Positions 8,135 to 14,985 of a stretch of 14,985 bases of DNA are shown here, in pieces. Below the pieces are notes generated by a model. The model saw only the letters and a program-made list of their open reading frames with translations. It did not search any database and had not been told where the DNA came from. Source of the stretch: Pseudomonadota bacterium (GTDB lineage Bacteria; Pseudomonadota; Gammaproteobacteria; Pseudomonadales; Azotimanducaceae); the NCBI GenBank assembly GCA_027621895.1, contig JAQCAK010000009.1, positions 1 through 14,985 on the forward strand. Direction: 5' to 3'. How positions within the stretch are numbered: the stretch's first letter is position 1; every line of letters begins with the position of its first letter. The position numbers and the translations under genes are program-made.

Positions 8135-9363
8135 GTAGTCCAAGTAGTGGTCGCATGATAGTCGGACTCGATATAGGTACCTCCAAGGTTGTCGCCATCG
8201 TGGCCGAGGTTGGTCTCGATGGTGAAATCGAGATTGTAGGTATCGGAAGCCACCCGTCCCGGGGGTTAAAAAAGGGCGTGGTGGTTAACATTGAGTCTAC
8301 AGTCCAATCGATTCAGCGTGCCGTCGAGGAGGCTGAACTGATGGCGGGCTGCCAGATACATTCTGTGTATGCAGGCATAGCGGGCAGTCATATCCGAAGT
8401 CTTAATTCCCACGGTATTGTGGCGATCCGTGACAAGGAAGTTTTCCAGCCTGATATCGACAGGGTAATCGATGCGGCCCAGGCCGTGGCGATCCCGGCTG
8501 ACCAGAAGATACTGCATATACTGCCGCAGGAATTCATTATTGATAACCAGGAAGGCGTCAAGGAGCCCCTCGGCATGTCCGGTGTGCGCCTGGAGGCCAA
8601 GGTTCACCTGGTGACCTGTGCAGTCAATGCGGCACAGAACATCGAGAAGTGTATCCGGCGCTGTGGGCTGCATGTTGAGGACATCATTCTGGAGCAGCTG
8701 GCTTCCGGCTATGCCGTGCTTACAGAAGATGAGAAAAATCTTGGTGTCTGCCTGGTCGACATAGGAGGTGGAACCACGGATATCGCTGTGTTTACCGACG
8801 GGGCGATCCGGCACACGGCAGTCATTCCAATTGCAGGTGACCAGGTTACTAACGATATTGCCATGGCGCTGCGGACCCCTACCCCGCACGCCGAGGAAAT
8901 CAAGATCAAATACGCCTGCGCTCTCGCGAGCCTCGCAGGTGAAAACGAAACCATCAAGGTCCCCAGTGTGGGAGACCGATCCGATCGCGATCTGTCGCGC
9001 CAGGCATTGGCCGAGGTTGTGGAACCCCGCTACGACGAACTGTTCACGCTGGTTCAGGCAGAGCTGCGGCGCAGCGGATTCGAGGATCTGATCGCTGCTG
9101 GCATCGTGCTGACCGGTGGCACCGCGAAAATCGAGGGTGCTGTCGAGCTGGCGGAGGAGATCTTTCATATGCCGGTCAGTCTTGGCAAACCCAAGAACGT
9201 GACCGGGCTTTCCGACATCGTCCGCAATCCCATTTATTCGACCGCTGTCGGACTCCTGCAGTACGGCGCCAGGCAGCAACCTGATTCGCTCGTACTGCCA
9301 GCAGCGGCCGGCATGGATTCCATGATGGGCAAGGTAAAGAACTGGCTCATGGGCAACTACTGA
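8131..9363 (+). CDS. ftsA: Cell division protein FtsA
   Basis: A 410-residue actin-like ATPase (E. coli 420) that anchors FtsZ to the membrane and recruits later divisome proteins. The phosphate-1 motif is G12-L-D-I-G-T-S-K19. The FtsA-specific 1C subdomain follows (about 85-165, from SVYAGIAGSHIRS to GVRLEAKVHLV). The phosphate-2 motif is D210-I-G-G-G-T-T-D217, and GIVLTGGTAKIEG is the adenosine motif. The last residues, MDSMMGKVKNWLMGNY, form the expected C-terminal amphipathic membrane-targeting helix, so the protein is complete. AGGGGAA ten bases upstream and the ATGA overlap with ftsQ support ATG 8131. Nothing looks altered. Confidence 0.97.
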   Translation: MSSPSSGRMIVGLDIGTSKVVAIVAEVGLDGEIEIVGIGSHPSRGLKKGVVVNIESTVQSIQRAVEEAELMAGCQIHSVYAGIAGSHIRSLNSHGIVAIRDKEVFQPDIDRVIDAAQAVAIPADQKILHILPQEFIIDNQEGVKEPLGMSGVRLEAKVHLVTCAVNAAQNIEKCIRRCGLHVEDIILEQLASGYAVLTEDEKNLGVCLVDIGGGTTDIAVFTDGAIRHTAVIPIAGDQVTNDIAMALRTPTPHAEEIKIKYACALASLAGENETIKVPSVGDRSDRDLSRQALAEVVEPRYDELFTLVQAELRRSGFEDLIAAGIVLTGGTAKIEGAVELAEEIFHMPVSLGKPKNVTGLSDIVRNPIYSTAVGLLQYGARQQPDSLVLPAAAGMDSMMGKVKNWLMGNY

Positions 9364-9415
9364 TGATGAACCGTAAGCAGCAACTGCATAACAACAACTT
9401 CAATTCATTAACCCT

Positions 9416-9421
9416 GGAGGT
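9416..9421 (+). promoter_or_regulatory. Strong ftsZ ribosome binding site
   Basis: GGAGGT lies 5 bases before ATG 9427, in the 63-bp ftsA-ftsZ gap. It is a near-complete anti-16S match in an A/T-rich setting. ftsZ is the only gene of the operon that is not translationally coupled to its upstream neighbour, so a strong independent site fits the known need for much more FtsZ than FtsA or FtsQ. I saw no clear promoter within the gap. Confidence 0.75.
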
Positions 9422-9426
9422 TAAAT

Positions 9427-10587
9427 ATGTTTGAAATCGTAGACAACGCACCCGAGAACGCCGTTATCAAGGTAATTGGTGTTGGCGGCGGCGGCGGCAA
9501 CGCCGTTGAACACATGGTTCGCCAGGACATCCAGGGCGTGGAATTTATCTGTGCCAACACGGATGCCCAGGCGCTGAAAAATCTGGGTTCCCGCACCCTG
9601 CTGCAACTTGGCTCTGGTGTGACCCGGGGTCTCGGGGCGGGAGCAAACCCGGAAATGGGTCGAACTGCCGCCATGGAAGACCGGGACCGAATTGCTGAGG
9701 CGCTTTCAGGCGCAGACATGGTCTTCATCACGGCCGGTATGGGCGGTGGAACCGGCACGGGCGCCGCACCGATCGTCGCCGAGATCGCCAAGGAAATGGG
9801 CATCCTGACGGTCGCAGTGGTCACCAAGCCCTTTGTTTTCGAGGGCCGCAAGCGAATGAAACTCGCCGAGGAGGGTATCCTTGAGCTCTCCCAGCACGTG
9901 GATTCGCTGATTACGATTCCTAATGAAAAGCTGTTGACGATTTTTGGCGAGGAAACGCCGCTGCTGGAGGCCTTCTCCAATGTCGACGACGTCCTCTCGG
10001 GTGCTGTGCAGGGTATTGCAGACCTGATCATCCGGCCAGGCATGATTAACGTTGACTTTGCTGACGTGCGGACTGTGATGTCCGAGATGGGTATGGCAAT
10101 GATGGGCAGTGGCTACGCCAGTGGTCCTGATCGTGCCCGGCTGGCAGCAGAATCGGCGATTCGCAGTCCCCTGCTGGAAGACATCGACTTCACAGGTGCA
10201 CGGGGTGTGCTGGTGAACATTGCGGCCGGTGCCGATATTTCGCTCGGTGAGTTCTCGCAGGTCGGTGCCACGGTAGAGGATTTTGCTTCCGAGAATGCGA
10301 CAGTGGTCGTGGGAACCGTGATCGATGAGTCCATGGGTGACGAGCTGCGCGTGACGGTCGTTGCAACGGGTCTGGGTGCAGAAGGTCTGATGGATCGCAA
10401 ACCCAAGATTGCTGATGAACTGAAGCGCAAGGTTGCCGGCGATGGCGTGCCTGACTATGCGGATTTCGACAAACCGACCGTGATTCGTAATGCCGTGGTC
10501 AACGGCACCGACGAGGTTGACCTGAGAGCCGAGAAGGACCTGGAGTACCTGGATATTCCGGCGTTTCTGCGCCGTCAGGCAGACTAG
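9427..10587 (+). CDS. ftsZ: Cell division GTPase FtsZ
   Basis: A 386-residue tubulin homologue (E. coli 383) that polymerises at midcell into the Z ring. N-terminal GTP-binding residues include GVGGGGGNAVEHM and CANTDAQAL. The tubulin signature G106-G-G-T-G-T-G112 is followed by AAP. The T7 synergy loop N208-V-D210-F-A-D213 supplies the catalytic aspartates for the neighbouring subunit. A short variable linker of about 50 residues leads to the C-terminal peptide EYLDIPAFLRRQAD, nearly identical to that of E. coli, which binds FtsA, ZipA and Min proteins. This is a full-length, conventional FtsZ. It closes the division operon; the 222 bases after it carry the lpxC regulatory region. Confidence 0.98.
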   Translation: MFEIVDNAPENAVIKVIGVGGGGGNAVEHMVRQDIQGVEFICANTDAQALKNLGSRTLLQLGSGVTRGLGAGANPEMGRTAAMEDRDRIAEALSGADMVFITAGMGGGTGTGAAPIVAEIAKEMGILTVAVVTKPFVFEGRKRMKLAEEGILELSQHVDSLITIPNEKLLTIFGEETPLLEAFSNVDDVLSGAVQGIADLIIRPGMINVDFADVRTVMSEMGMAMMGSGYASGPDRARLAAESAIRSPLLEDIDFTGARGVLVNIAAGADISLGEFSQVGATVEDFASENATVVVGTVIDESMGDELRVTVVATGLGAEGLMDRKPKIADELKRKVAGDGVPDYADFDKPTVIRNAVVNGTDEVDLRAEKDLEYLDIPAFLRRQAD

Positions 10588-10599
10588 GATGTTTGAAAG

Positions 10600-10633
10600 T
10601 AAGCATTTACTAACTAAGTATTTGCTAACTAAG
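10600..10633 (+). repeat. 15-bp tandem repeat downstream of ftsZ (about 2.3 copies)
   Basis: Unit TAAGYATTTRCTAAC: copy 1 at 10600-10614 (TAAGCATTTACTAAC), copy 2 at 10615-10629 (TAAGTATTTGCTAAC), then a partial TAAG at 10630-10633. The two full copies differ at 2 of 15 positions. The tract is AT-rich compared with the GC-rich genes on either side and begins 12 bases after the ftsZ stop. Direct repeats of this kind can be operators or chance duplications. There is no dyad or T-run, so it is not a rho-independent terminator. Confidence 0.8.
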
Positions 10634-10771
10634 ATGGGTTGTGAAGAGCGATACCGCGCTGAAAAAGTGGAGGAAAATGCGGTCCGAATGCAACTTATGT
10701 AAAGATTTGTAGTCCTATTTCGAAGCTGTTGATAGTTGTCGTTCAGCGCGATAGAGCGACAGGTTGCTTTC

Positions 10772-10780
10772 TGTTAGTAT
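10772..10780 (+). promoter_or_regulatory. Candidate extended -10 promoter of lpxC
   Basis: TGTTAGTAT fits the extended -10 pattern TG-n-TATAAT with four of six hexamer matches. It would start transcription near 10787, about 23 bases before the lpxC ATG. No good -35 hexamer lies at the right distance, which extended -10 promoters tolerate. A TTGATA at 10729-10734 is too far away to be its partner. The spacer between ftsZ and lpxC has no other open frame of note. This is inferred from pattern alone. Confidence 0.35.
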
Positions 10781-10809
10781 TCGCGCCGAATTTGGGGACC
10801 AGAACAATA

Positions 10810-11736
10810 ATGATCAGGCAAAGAACGCTGAAGAACGTCATTCGTGCGACGGGTGTCGGTCTGCACACGGGGGAAAAGATTTATCTGACCCTTAGACCCG
10901 CACCCGCAGACACCGGTATCGTGTTTGTACGGGTTGACGTTGATCCGGTTGTCGAGATTCCGGCGCTCACGGAGTACGTGGGCGACACGACGCTGGCGAC
11001 GACCATCATGAAGGACGGCCACCGCATTTCGACGATCGAGCATCTGATGTCAGCGTTCAGCGGATTGTCGATCGACAATGCCTATGTTGAAGTGAGCGGC
11101 CCTGAAATGCCGATCATGGATGGCAGTGCGGCCACCTTCGTCTTCCTGATCCAGTCTGCCGGCATCGAAGAGCAGAATGCGCTCAAGAAGTTCATCCGGA
11201 TCAAGAAACCCGTCCAGGTCACAGATGAGGAAAGCAGCCGCAGCTACGAACAGTCAGCCAGGCTGCTGCCCTACAACGGGTTCAAGGTCAGTCATACCAT
11301 TGTTTACGACAATGCGGTGATCAAGGAACAGCAGGCCAGCGTTGATTTCTCGGCCACGTCTTTCGTCAAGGAAGTCAGTCGAGCCAGGACATTCGGCCTG
11401 ATGCAGGAATTCGAACACCTGCGAGAGCGAAACCTGGCCCAGGGCGGCAGCCTCGACAACGCGGTCGTTGTCGATGAATACCGCATTCTCAATGATGACG
11501 GGCTGCGTCATGAAGATGAGTTTGTCCGCCACAAGATCCTGGATGCCATCGGTGATCTCTACCTGCTGGGTCACAGCCTGATCGGCGAGTTCGTGGGGTA
11601 CAAGTCAGGTCATACTGAAAACCACGCGCTACGCCGGCGATTGTTGCAGCAGAATGATGCCTGGGAGATCGTCACTTTCGACGATATAAAAAGCGCGCCG
11701 GTTTCCTATGGCGGCCTTGCGGTCAATCATTCCTAG
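10810..11736 (+). CDS. lpxC: UDP-3-O-acyl-N-acetylglucosamine deacetylase LpxC
   Basis: A 308-residue zinc deacetylase (E. coli 305) that catalyses the committed step of lipid A synthesis in the cytoplasm. The zinc ligands are H78 (in STIEHLMSA), H241 and D245 (in VRHKILDAIGD); the catalytic His is H268 (in KSGHTENHAL). MIRQRTLKNVIRATGVGLHTG at the N-terminus matches E. coli closely and fixes the start at ATG 10810, although the frame is open 81 bases further upstream. A GGGGA about 10 bases upstream may serve as the ribosome site. The C-terminus ends in polar residues (AVNHS) rather than the hydrophobic AVLA-type tail through which E. coli LpxC is degraded by FtsH. The 3' end overlaps the convergent dciA by 14 bp. 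Confidence 0.97.
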   Translation: MIRQRTLKNVIRATGVGLHTGEKIYLTLRPAPADTGIVFVRVDVDPVVEIPALTEYVGDTTLATTIMKDGHRISTIEHLMSAFSGLSIDNAYVEVSGPEMPIMDGSAATFVFLIQSAGIEEQNALKKFIRIKKPVQVTDEESSRSYEQSARLLPYNGFKVSHTIVYDNAVIKEQQASVDFSATSFVKEVSRARTFGLMQEFEHLRERNLAQGGSLDNAVVVDEYRILNDDGLRHEDEFVRHKILDAIGDLYLLGHSLIGEFVGYKSGHTENHALRRRLLQQNDAWEIVTFDDIKSAPVSYGGLAVNHS

Positions 11737-12196
11737 CTCTTTCAGCCAGTTTTTTCAGTGCGTGTTTCAGATCGGGATCCTCGATATGTTCGGCCGTACT
11801 TTCGAGATTCCGGGCAGAATGCTCGCTCAGATGACGTTCAACCACGGGTGCAGGATCCTTGAAGTAGCCCGGATCCACCTTGACCCTGACCCGATTAACC
11901 TCAATGCCGGCTCTTCCCAGCGCATCAATAATGTTCTGTTGACGATAGCGAATACGGGAAGCCGCCGCACCGGAAGCGGTTATGAGGACTAACTCCTTGT
12001 TTTTAAAAGCGGAAACGCTCGCATCGGCACTGCCAGCCTCGCGGACAATGGTGGTGATATCAGTGAGCTTCCGGGATTGGGCATAGAGCGAATGCAGTAT
12101 ATGATTAGCTCCTTTAAGAATCTGTCCTGTAGAACGGACGGAGCGGGGAATTTGCGCGTATTTGGCGCGAGTTGTAGGTTCTCGACTGCGAGACAT
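11723..12196 (-). CDS. dciA: DciA-like DUF721 protein, probable replicative helicase loader
   Basis: A 157-residue protein of the DUF721/DciA type. DciA proteins have an N-terminal KH-like domain and a disordered C-terminal tail, bind the DnaB helicase and help load it at origins in bacteria lacking DnaC or DnaI. The visible family pattern is ILKGANHILHSLYAQ, LTDITTIVREAG, then ELVLITASGAAASRIRYRQQNIIDAL, the strand-plus-helix core, followed by a charged, probably flexible tail. The position between lpxC and secA is where many non-enteric gammaproteobacteria carry this gene. No clear Shine-Dalgarno precedes the ATG at 12196. Its 3' end runs 14 bp into lpxC on the opposite strand. Family identity rests on a divergent domain plus synteny; the gene symbol is inferred. 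Confidence 0.78.
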   Translation of the reverse strand: MSRSREPTTRAKYAQIPRSVRSTGQILKGANHILHSLYAQSRKLTDITTIVREAGSADASVSAFKNKELVLITASGAAASRIRYRQQNIIDALGRAGIEVNRVRVKVDPGYFKDPAPVVERHLSEHSARNLESTAEHIEDPDLKHALKKLAERARND

Positions 12197-12203
12197 GATT
12201 TGC

Positions 12204-12220
12204 TACACACGGAAGTGTAA
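12204..12220. promoter_or_regulatory. TACAC/GTGTA dyad between dciA and the M23 gene
   Basis: TACACACGGAAGTGTAA contains perfect 5-bp inverted arms (TACAC 12204-12208, GTGTA 12215-12219) around 6 bases. It fills half of the 36-bp gap between the two divergent start codons, a position expected for a shared operator. A closely similar sequence lies upstream of secA. No regulator can be named, and arms this short can occur by chance. Confidence 0.35.
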
Positions 12221-12232
12221 GACCCAGTATCC

Positions 12233-13171
12233 ATGAAGTTCATCATTGTTGACAACAAAAGCGGTAAACATCGCTCCTTCAACGCCAACACCTTTATTTT
12301 TGGTCTGGCGATAGCGGGGCTGTTGTCGATTCCGGCGGCCACCGGCTATTTTGCTTATCGCATGGGGCTTGGAGATGCGGCGCTCACCGCCGATATGGTC
12401 GCGAAATGGCGCGAGGTACTCGACCAGCAGCGAGAGAGTATCGACAAGGTGCGCTATGAAGCGGAATACAACCTTGAGGCCTCTGCGCTCCGGATTGCCC
12501 AGCTGCAGGCACGAATCGTCCGTCTGGATGCACTGGGTGAACGGTTGACCCGGGTGGGCCGACTGGACCAGGGTGAGTTTGATTTTTCCCAGGCGCCCGC
12601 CATGGGTGGTCCGGAAAGCCAGCTGCCTGAAAACCAGATGGAAGTTGCGGGCTACCAGCCACCAGCCTACATGGAACTGCTGGACCAGCTGGCCACCGAT
12701 ATTGAGGATCGTGAACAGCAGCTCGGTGTACTGGAAACGCTGCTCGCAAATCGCAAGATGCAGCGGGACGTTTTCCTCGCTGGCCGCCCTGTTCGAAAGG
12801 GCTGGATGTCCTCCCGCTATGGCCACAGGGTTGATCCGATCAACGGCAAACGGGCCTGGCACAATGGCGTTGATTTCGCCGGGAAGGAAGGCGCGGACGT
12901 GGTTGCCGTCGCAGCCGGCGTCGTGGTCTTTGCGGGTGATCGCAGTGGCTACGGCAAGATGGTTGAAATCAATCACGGCAGTGGCTATTCCACCCGCTAC
13001 GGGCACCACAAGGAGCTCGTGGTGAAAGCCGGGGATATTGTCCGCAAGGGTGAAGTTATCGGTCTGATGGGCTCCAGCGGACGATCAACCGGTCCTCACG
13101 TGCACTTTGAAGTCTTCAAGAACGGTCGCGTCGTCGACCCGTCTACCTATATACACCGCGCCAGCCGCTGA
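12233..13171 (+). CDS. Membrane-anchored M23-family peptidoglycan metalloendopeptidase
   Basis: A 312-residue protein with a short basic cytoplasmic start (residues 1-20), one membrane span (about 21-42), a periplasmic helical region with coiled-coil character (about 55-185), and an M23 (lysostaphin/LytM) domain at about 185-308. The zinc and catalytic residues are all present: H210 and D214 in HNGVD, H258 in YGHH, and H289-V-H291. The enzyme should therefore be active in cutting peptidoglycan crosslinks, unlike the degenerate LytM domains of EnvC or NlpD. The gene order lpxC-DUF721-M23-secA occurs in Pseudomonas-like bacteria. The ATG at 12233 has no good Shine-Dalgarno; GGAAG at 12211-12215 is too far upstream. 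The exact substrate bond and biological role cannot be read from the sequence. Confidence 0.9.
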   Translation: MKFIIVDNKSGKHRSFNANTFIFGLAIAGLLSIPAATGYFAYRMGLGDAALTADMVAKWREVLDQQRESIDKVRYEAEYNLEASALRIAQLQARIVRLDALGERLTRVGRLDQGEFDFSQAPAMGGPESQLPENQMEVAGYQPPAYMELLDQLATDIEDREQQLGVLETLLANRKMQRDVFLAGRPVRKGWMSSRYGHRVDPINGKRAWHNGVDFAGKEGADVVAVAAGVVVFAGDRSGYGKMVEINHGSGYSTRYGHHKELVVKAGDIVRKGEVIGLMGSSGRSTGPHVHFEVFKNGRVVDPSTYIHRASR

Positions 13172-13199
13172 ATCCTGCCTGCATTGACCCCGGCTGCGG

Positions 13200-13213
13200 T
13201 ACACACAGTGTAA
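13200..13213. promoter_or_regulatory. TACACAC-AGTGTAA element upstream of secA
   Basis: TACACACAGTGTAA has perfect 5-bp arms TACAC (13200-13204) and GTGTA (13208-13212) around 3 bases, in the 85-bp gap before secA. It matches the element upstream of the M23 gene in all 14 bases apart from a 3-base difference in the centre. TTGACC at 13184-13189 could be a -35, with TGTAAC at 13209-13214 as a poor -10 at a 19-base spacing, so the element may overlap a promoter. There is no T-run, so a terminator is unlikely. Confidence 0.3.
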
Positions 13214-13256
13214 CGCGAATTATCCCCACCCGTTGAATCAACAGTAGATACAGAAT

Positions 13257-14985
13257 ATGGCATTGCAGTTTCTCAGCAGGATTTTTGGCAGTAAGAACGA
13301 GCGCGAGCTCAAGCGGATGCGCAGGATCGTCCAGAAGATCAATGAGTTCGAGCCCGATCTCGAAAAGTTGTCCCAGGATGAGCTGTTCCGTCAGCGTGAA
13401 GTTTTCCGGGGAAGACTGGACAAGGGAGAGTCCCTGGAAGATATCCTGCCGGAAGCCTTCGCCACGGTCCGGGAAGCAGCAAAGCGGGCTCTGGGTCTGC
13501 GCCTGTTCGACGTGCAGATGATCGGTGGCATTACCCTTCATGAAGGGAAAATCGCGGAAATGAAAACCGGTGAAGGTAAAACGCTGGTTGCTACGCTGCC
13601 GCTTTACCTGAATGCCATCACCGGTGAGGGATCTCACCTGGTCACGGTGAATGATTACCTGGCCAAGTGGGGCGCCGAGTGGATGGGGCCGGTCTACGGT
13701 GCGCTGGGCATGACAGTCGGCGTGGTTTACGCGGGGCAGAGCCTCGATGAGAAAAAATCAGCCTATCTCGCAGATGTGACTTACGGCACCAACAACGAGT
13801 TCGGCTTTGACTACCTGCGGGACAATATGGCGTTCTCGCTGGAAGAAAAAGTGCAAAGAAAGCTGCGCTTTGCGATCGTCGATGAAGTGGATTCCATTCT
13901 CATCGATGAGGCGAGGACACCGCTGATTATTTCAGGTGGTGTCGAGAACACGGCCGATCTGTACCGAAAGATCAATGACATCGTGCCCCAGCTGGTGCCC
14001 CAGGTAAAAACGTCGGAAGACATACTCGAAGACCGGGAGCCACCGGGCGACTACTATGTGGATGAAAAGCAGCGTGATATCGACCTTACCGAAGAGGGCC
14101 ACCAGAAAATAGAAAACCTGCTGGTTCGTTCGGGGCTGCTCAGGGAAGGTGACAATCTGTATGGCACGGCAAACCTGTCGCTGCTGCATCACGTCCAGGC
14201 AGCGCTGAAGGCACACACGCTGTTCCACAAGGATGTTGAATACATCGTGCAGAACAACGAGATCGTGATCGTTGATGAGCACACGGGGCGTACGATGCCG
14301 GGACGTCGCTGGTCGGGGGGTATCCACCAGGCCATCGAGGCGAAGGAAGGCGTCAGTATTACCAATGAAAGCCAGACCCTCGCGTCGACCACCTTCCAGA
14401 ACTACTTCCGTCTGTATGACAAGCTTGCCGGTATGACAGGTACTGCCGATACCGAAGCCTTTGAATTCCGTCAGATCTACGGTCTGGATGTGGTGGTTAT
14501 ACCGACCAACCTGCCGATGATCAGGAAAGACCTGAACGACCTGATTTACCTGACCCGGGACGACAAGTTCGAGGCAATTGCCGATGAAATTGAAGACTGT
14601 CTGGGCAAGGGAGCACCTGTGCTGGTTGGAACAGCCTCCATTGAAACCTCAGAGCTGTTATCTGCGCTGCTGAAAAAGAAGAAGATCAAGCATAGTGTAC
14701 TGAACGCAAAGTTCCATGAGCACGAGGCAGAAATTGTTGCCCAGGCGGGCAAGCCGGGCACGGTCACCATTGCAACGAATATGGCAGGTCGAGGTACCGA
14801 TATTCTCCTGGGCGGTAACTGGGAGGCGGAGCTTGCGAAGATCGAGAATCCAACGGAAGAGCAGGCGCAGCAGATCAGGGATGCCTGGGAGAAAAATCAC
14901 CAGAGTGTTCTGGATGCCGGCGGCCTGCATGTGATTGGTACAGAACGGCATGAATCGCGGCGCATCGATAACCAGCTGCGGGGTC
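13257..14985 (+). CDS. secA: Protein translocase ATPase SecA, 5' part (cut by window edge)
   Basis: 576 codons of an open frame that continues past the window; E. coli SecA has 901 residues. SecA drives preproteins through SecYEG by ATP hydrolysis. The start MALQFLSRIFGSKNERELKRM aligns with the E. coli start in both length and sequence. Walker A is M102-K-T-G-E-G-K108-T and Walker B is D209-E-V-D212 (DEVDSILIDEARTPLIIS). The preprotein-binding region lies at about 225-370 with IVDEHTGRTMPGRRWS at its end. In the second ATPase domain are TLASTTFQNYFRLY, GMTGTADTEAFEF, NMAGRGTDI and IGTERHESRRIDNQLRG, where the window ends. The scaffold, wing and zinc-binding tail are not visible. No Shine-Dalgarno is apparent before ATG 13257. 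secM is absent; the gap to the M23 gene is only 85 bp. Confidence 0.97.
   Translation, partial: MALQFLSRIFGSKNERELKRMRRIVQKINEFEPDLEKLSQDELFRQREVFRGRLDKGESLEDILPEAFATVREAAKRALGLRLFDVQMIGGITLHEGKIAEMKTGEGKTLVATLPLYLNAITGEGSHLVTVNDYLAKWGAEWMGPVYGALGMTVGVVYAGQSLDEKKSAYLADVTYGTNNEFGFDYLRDNMAFSLEEKVQRKLRFAIVDEVDSILIDEARTPLIISGGVENTADLYRKINDIVPQLVPQVKTSEDILEDREPPGDYYVDEKQRDIDLTEEGHQKIENLLVRSGLLREGDNLYGTANLSLLHHVQAALKAHTLFHKDVEYIVQNNEIVIVDEHTGRTMPGRRWSGGIHQAIEAKEGVSITNESQTLASTTFQNYFRLYDKLAGMTGTADTEAFEFRQIYGLDVVVIPTNLPMIRKDLNDLIYLTRDDKFEAIADEIEDCLGKGAPVLVGTASIETSELLSALLKKKKIKHSVLNAKFHEHEAEIVAQAGKPGTVTIATNMAGRGTDILLGGNWEAELAKIENPTEEQAQQIRDAWEKNHQSVLDAGGLHVIGTERHESRRIDNQLRG

Noticed and set aside
8266..9279. 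A 337-codon minus-strand open frame opposite ftsA
   Set aside because: FtsA motifs on the plus strand account for the whole stretch. The antisense translation resembles no family and has no ribosome site.
10729..10809. N-terminal extension of lpxC to an upstream start
   Set aside because: LpxC proteins begin at M-I-x-Q-R-T-L-K, which is at 10810. The 27 extra residues have no family counterpart and overlap the candidate promoter.
13162..13196. Possible terminator hairpin (CAGCCG/CGGCTG) after the M23 gene
   Set aside because: The stem is only 6 bp with a 23-base loop, its left arm is inside the coding sequence, and no T-run follows.
13172..13256. A secM-like leader peptide before secA
   Set aside because: The gap is only 85 bp and holds no open frame with a signal peptide or arrest-like motif.

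Overview
This window holds most of a division and cell-wall (dcw) cluster followed by the lpxC-dciA-M23 peptidase-secA block. The layout points to a Gram-negative, non-enteric gammaproteobacterium. The evidence is lpxC (so lipid A is made), a MurE with the meso-diaminopimelate signature DNPR, an FtsZ tail nearly identical to the gammaproteobacterial consensus (YLDIPAFLRRQAD), and a DciA helicase loader between lpxC and secA, where enteric bacteria carry secM. I cannot assign a genus.

Region 1 (1-10587, all + strand) reads: end of rsmH (mraW), ftsL, ftsI, murE, murD, ftsW, murC, ftsQ, ftsA, ftsZ. Every junction up to ftsA is an overlap or abutment (1-bp TGATG, 4-bp ATGA, or similar), so this is one translationally coupled operon. 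ftsZ follows a 63-bp gap and has a strong Shine-Dalgarno. The products are the cytoplasmic Mur ligases C, D and E, the septal synthase pair FtsW/FtsI, the FtsQ/FtsL part of the FtsQLB complex, and the Z-ring proteins FtsA and FtsZ. Compared with the standard gammaproteobacterial order, murF, mraY, murG and ddl (also murB, where it is normally present) are absent from three separate positions, and the junctions left behind are clean. This is the most notable feature of the window.

Region 2 (10588-10809) is a 222-bp AT-richer spacer. It contains a 15-bp tandem repeat just after ftsZ and a plausible extended -10 promoter for lpxC.

Region 3 (10810-14985) holds lpxC (+), dciA (-, overlapping lpxC tail to tail), a membrane-anchored M23 peptidoglycan metallopeptidase (+, divergent from dciA with a 36-bp gap), and the first two thirds of secA (+), cut by the window edge. 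A TACACAC...AGTGTAA element occurs in both short intergenic regions flanking the M23 gene. No tRNA, rRNA, CRISPR, insertion sequence, phage gene or convincing rho-independent terminator was seen. All gene products belong to known families. The unusual points are the gene content of the cluster, an SSQ variant of the SXN motif in FtsI, and the small intergenic elements.
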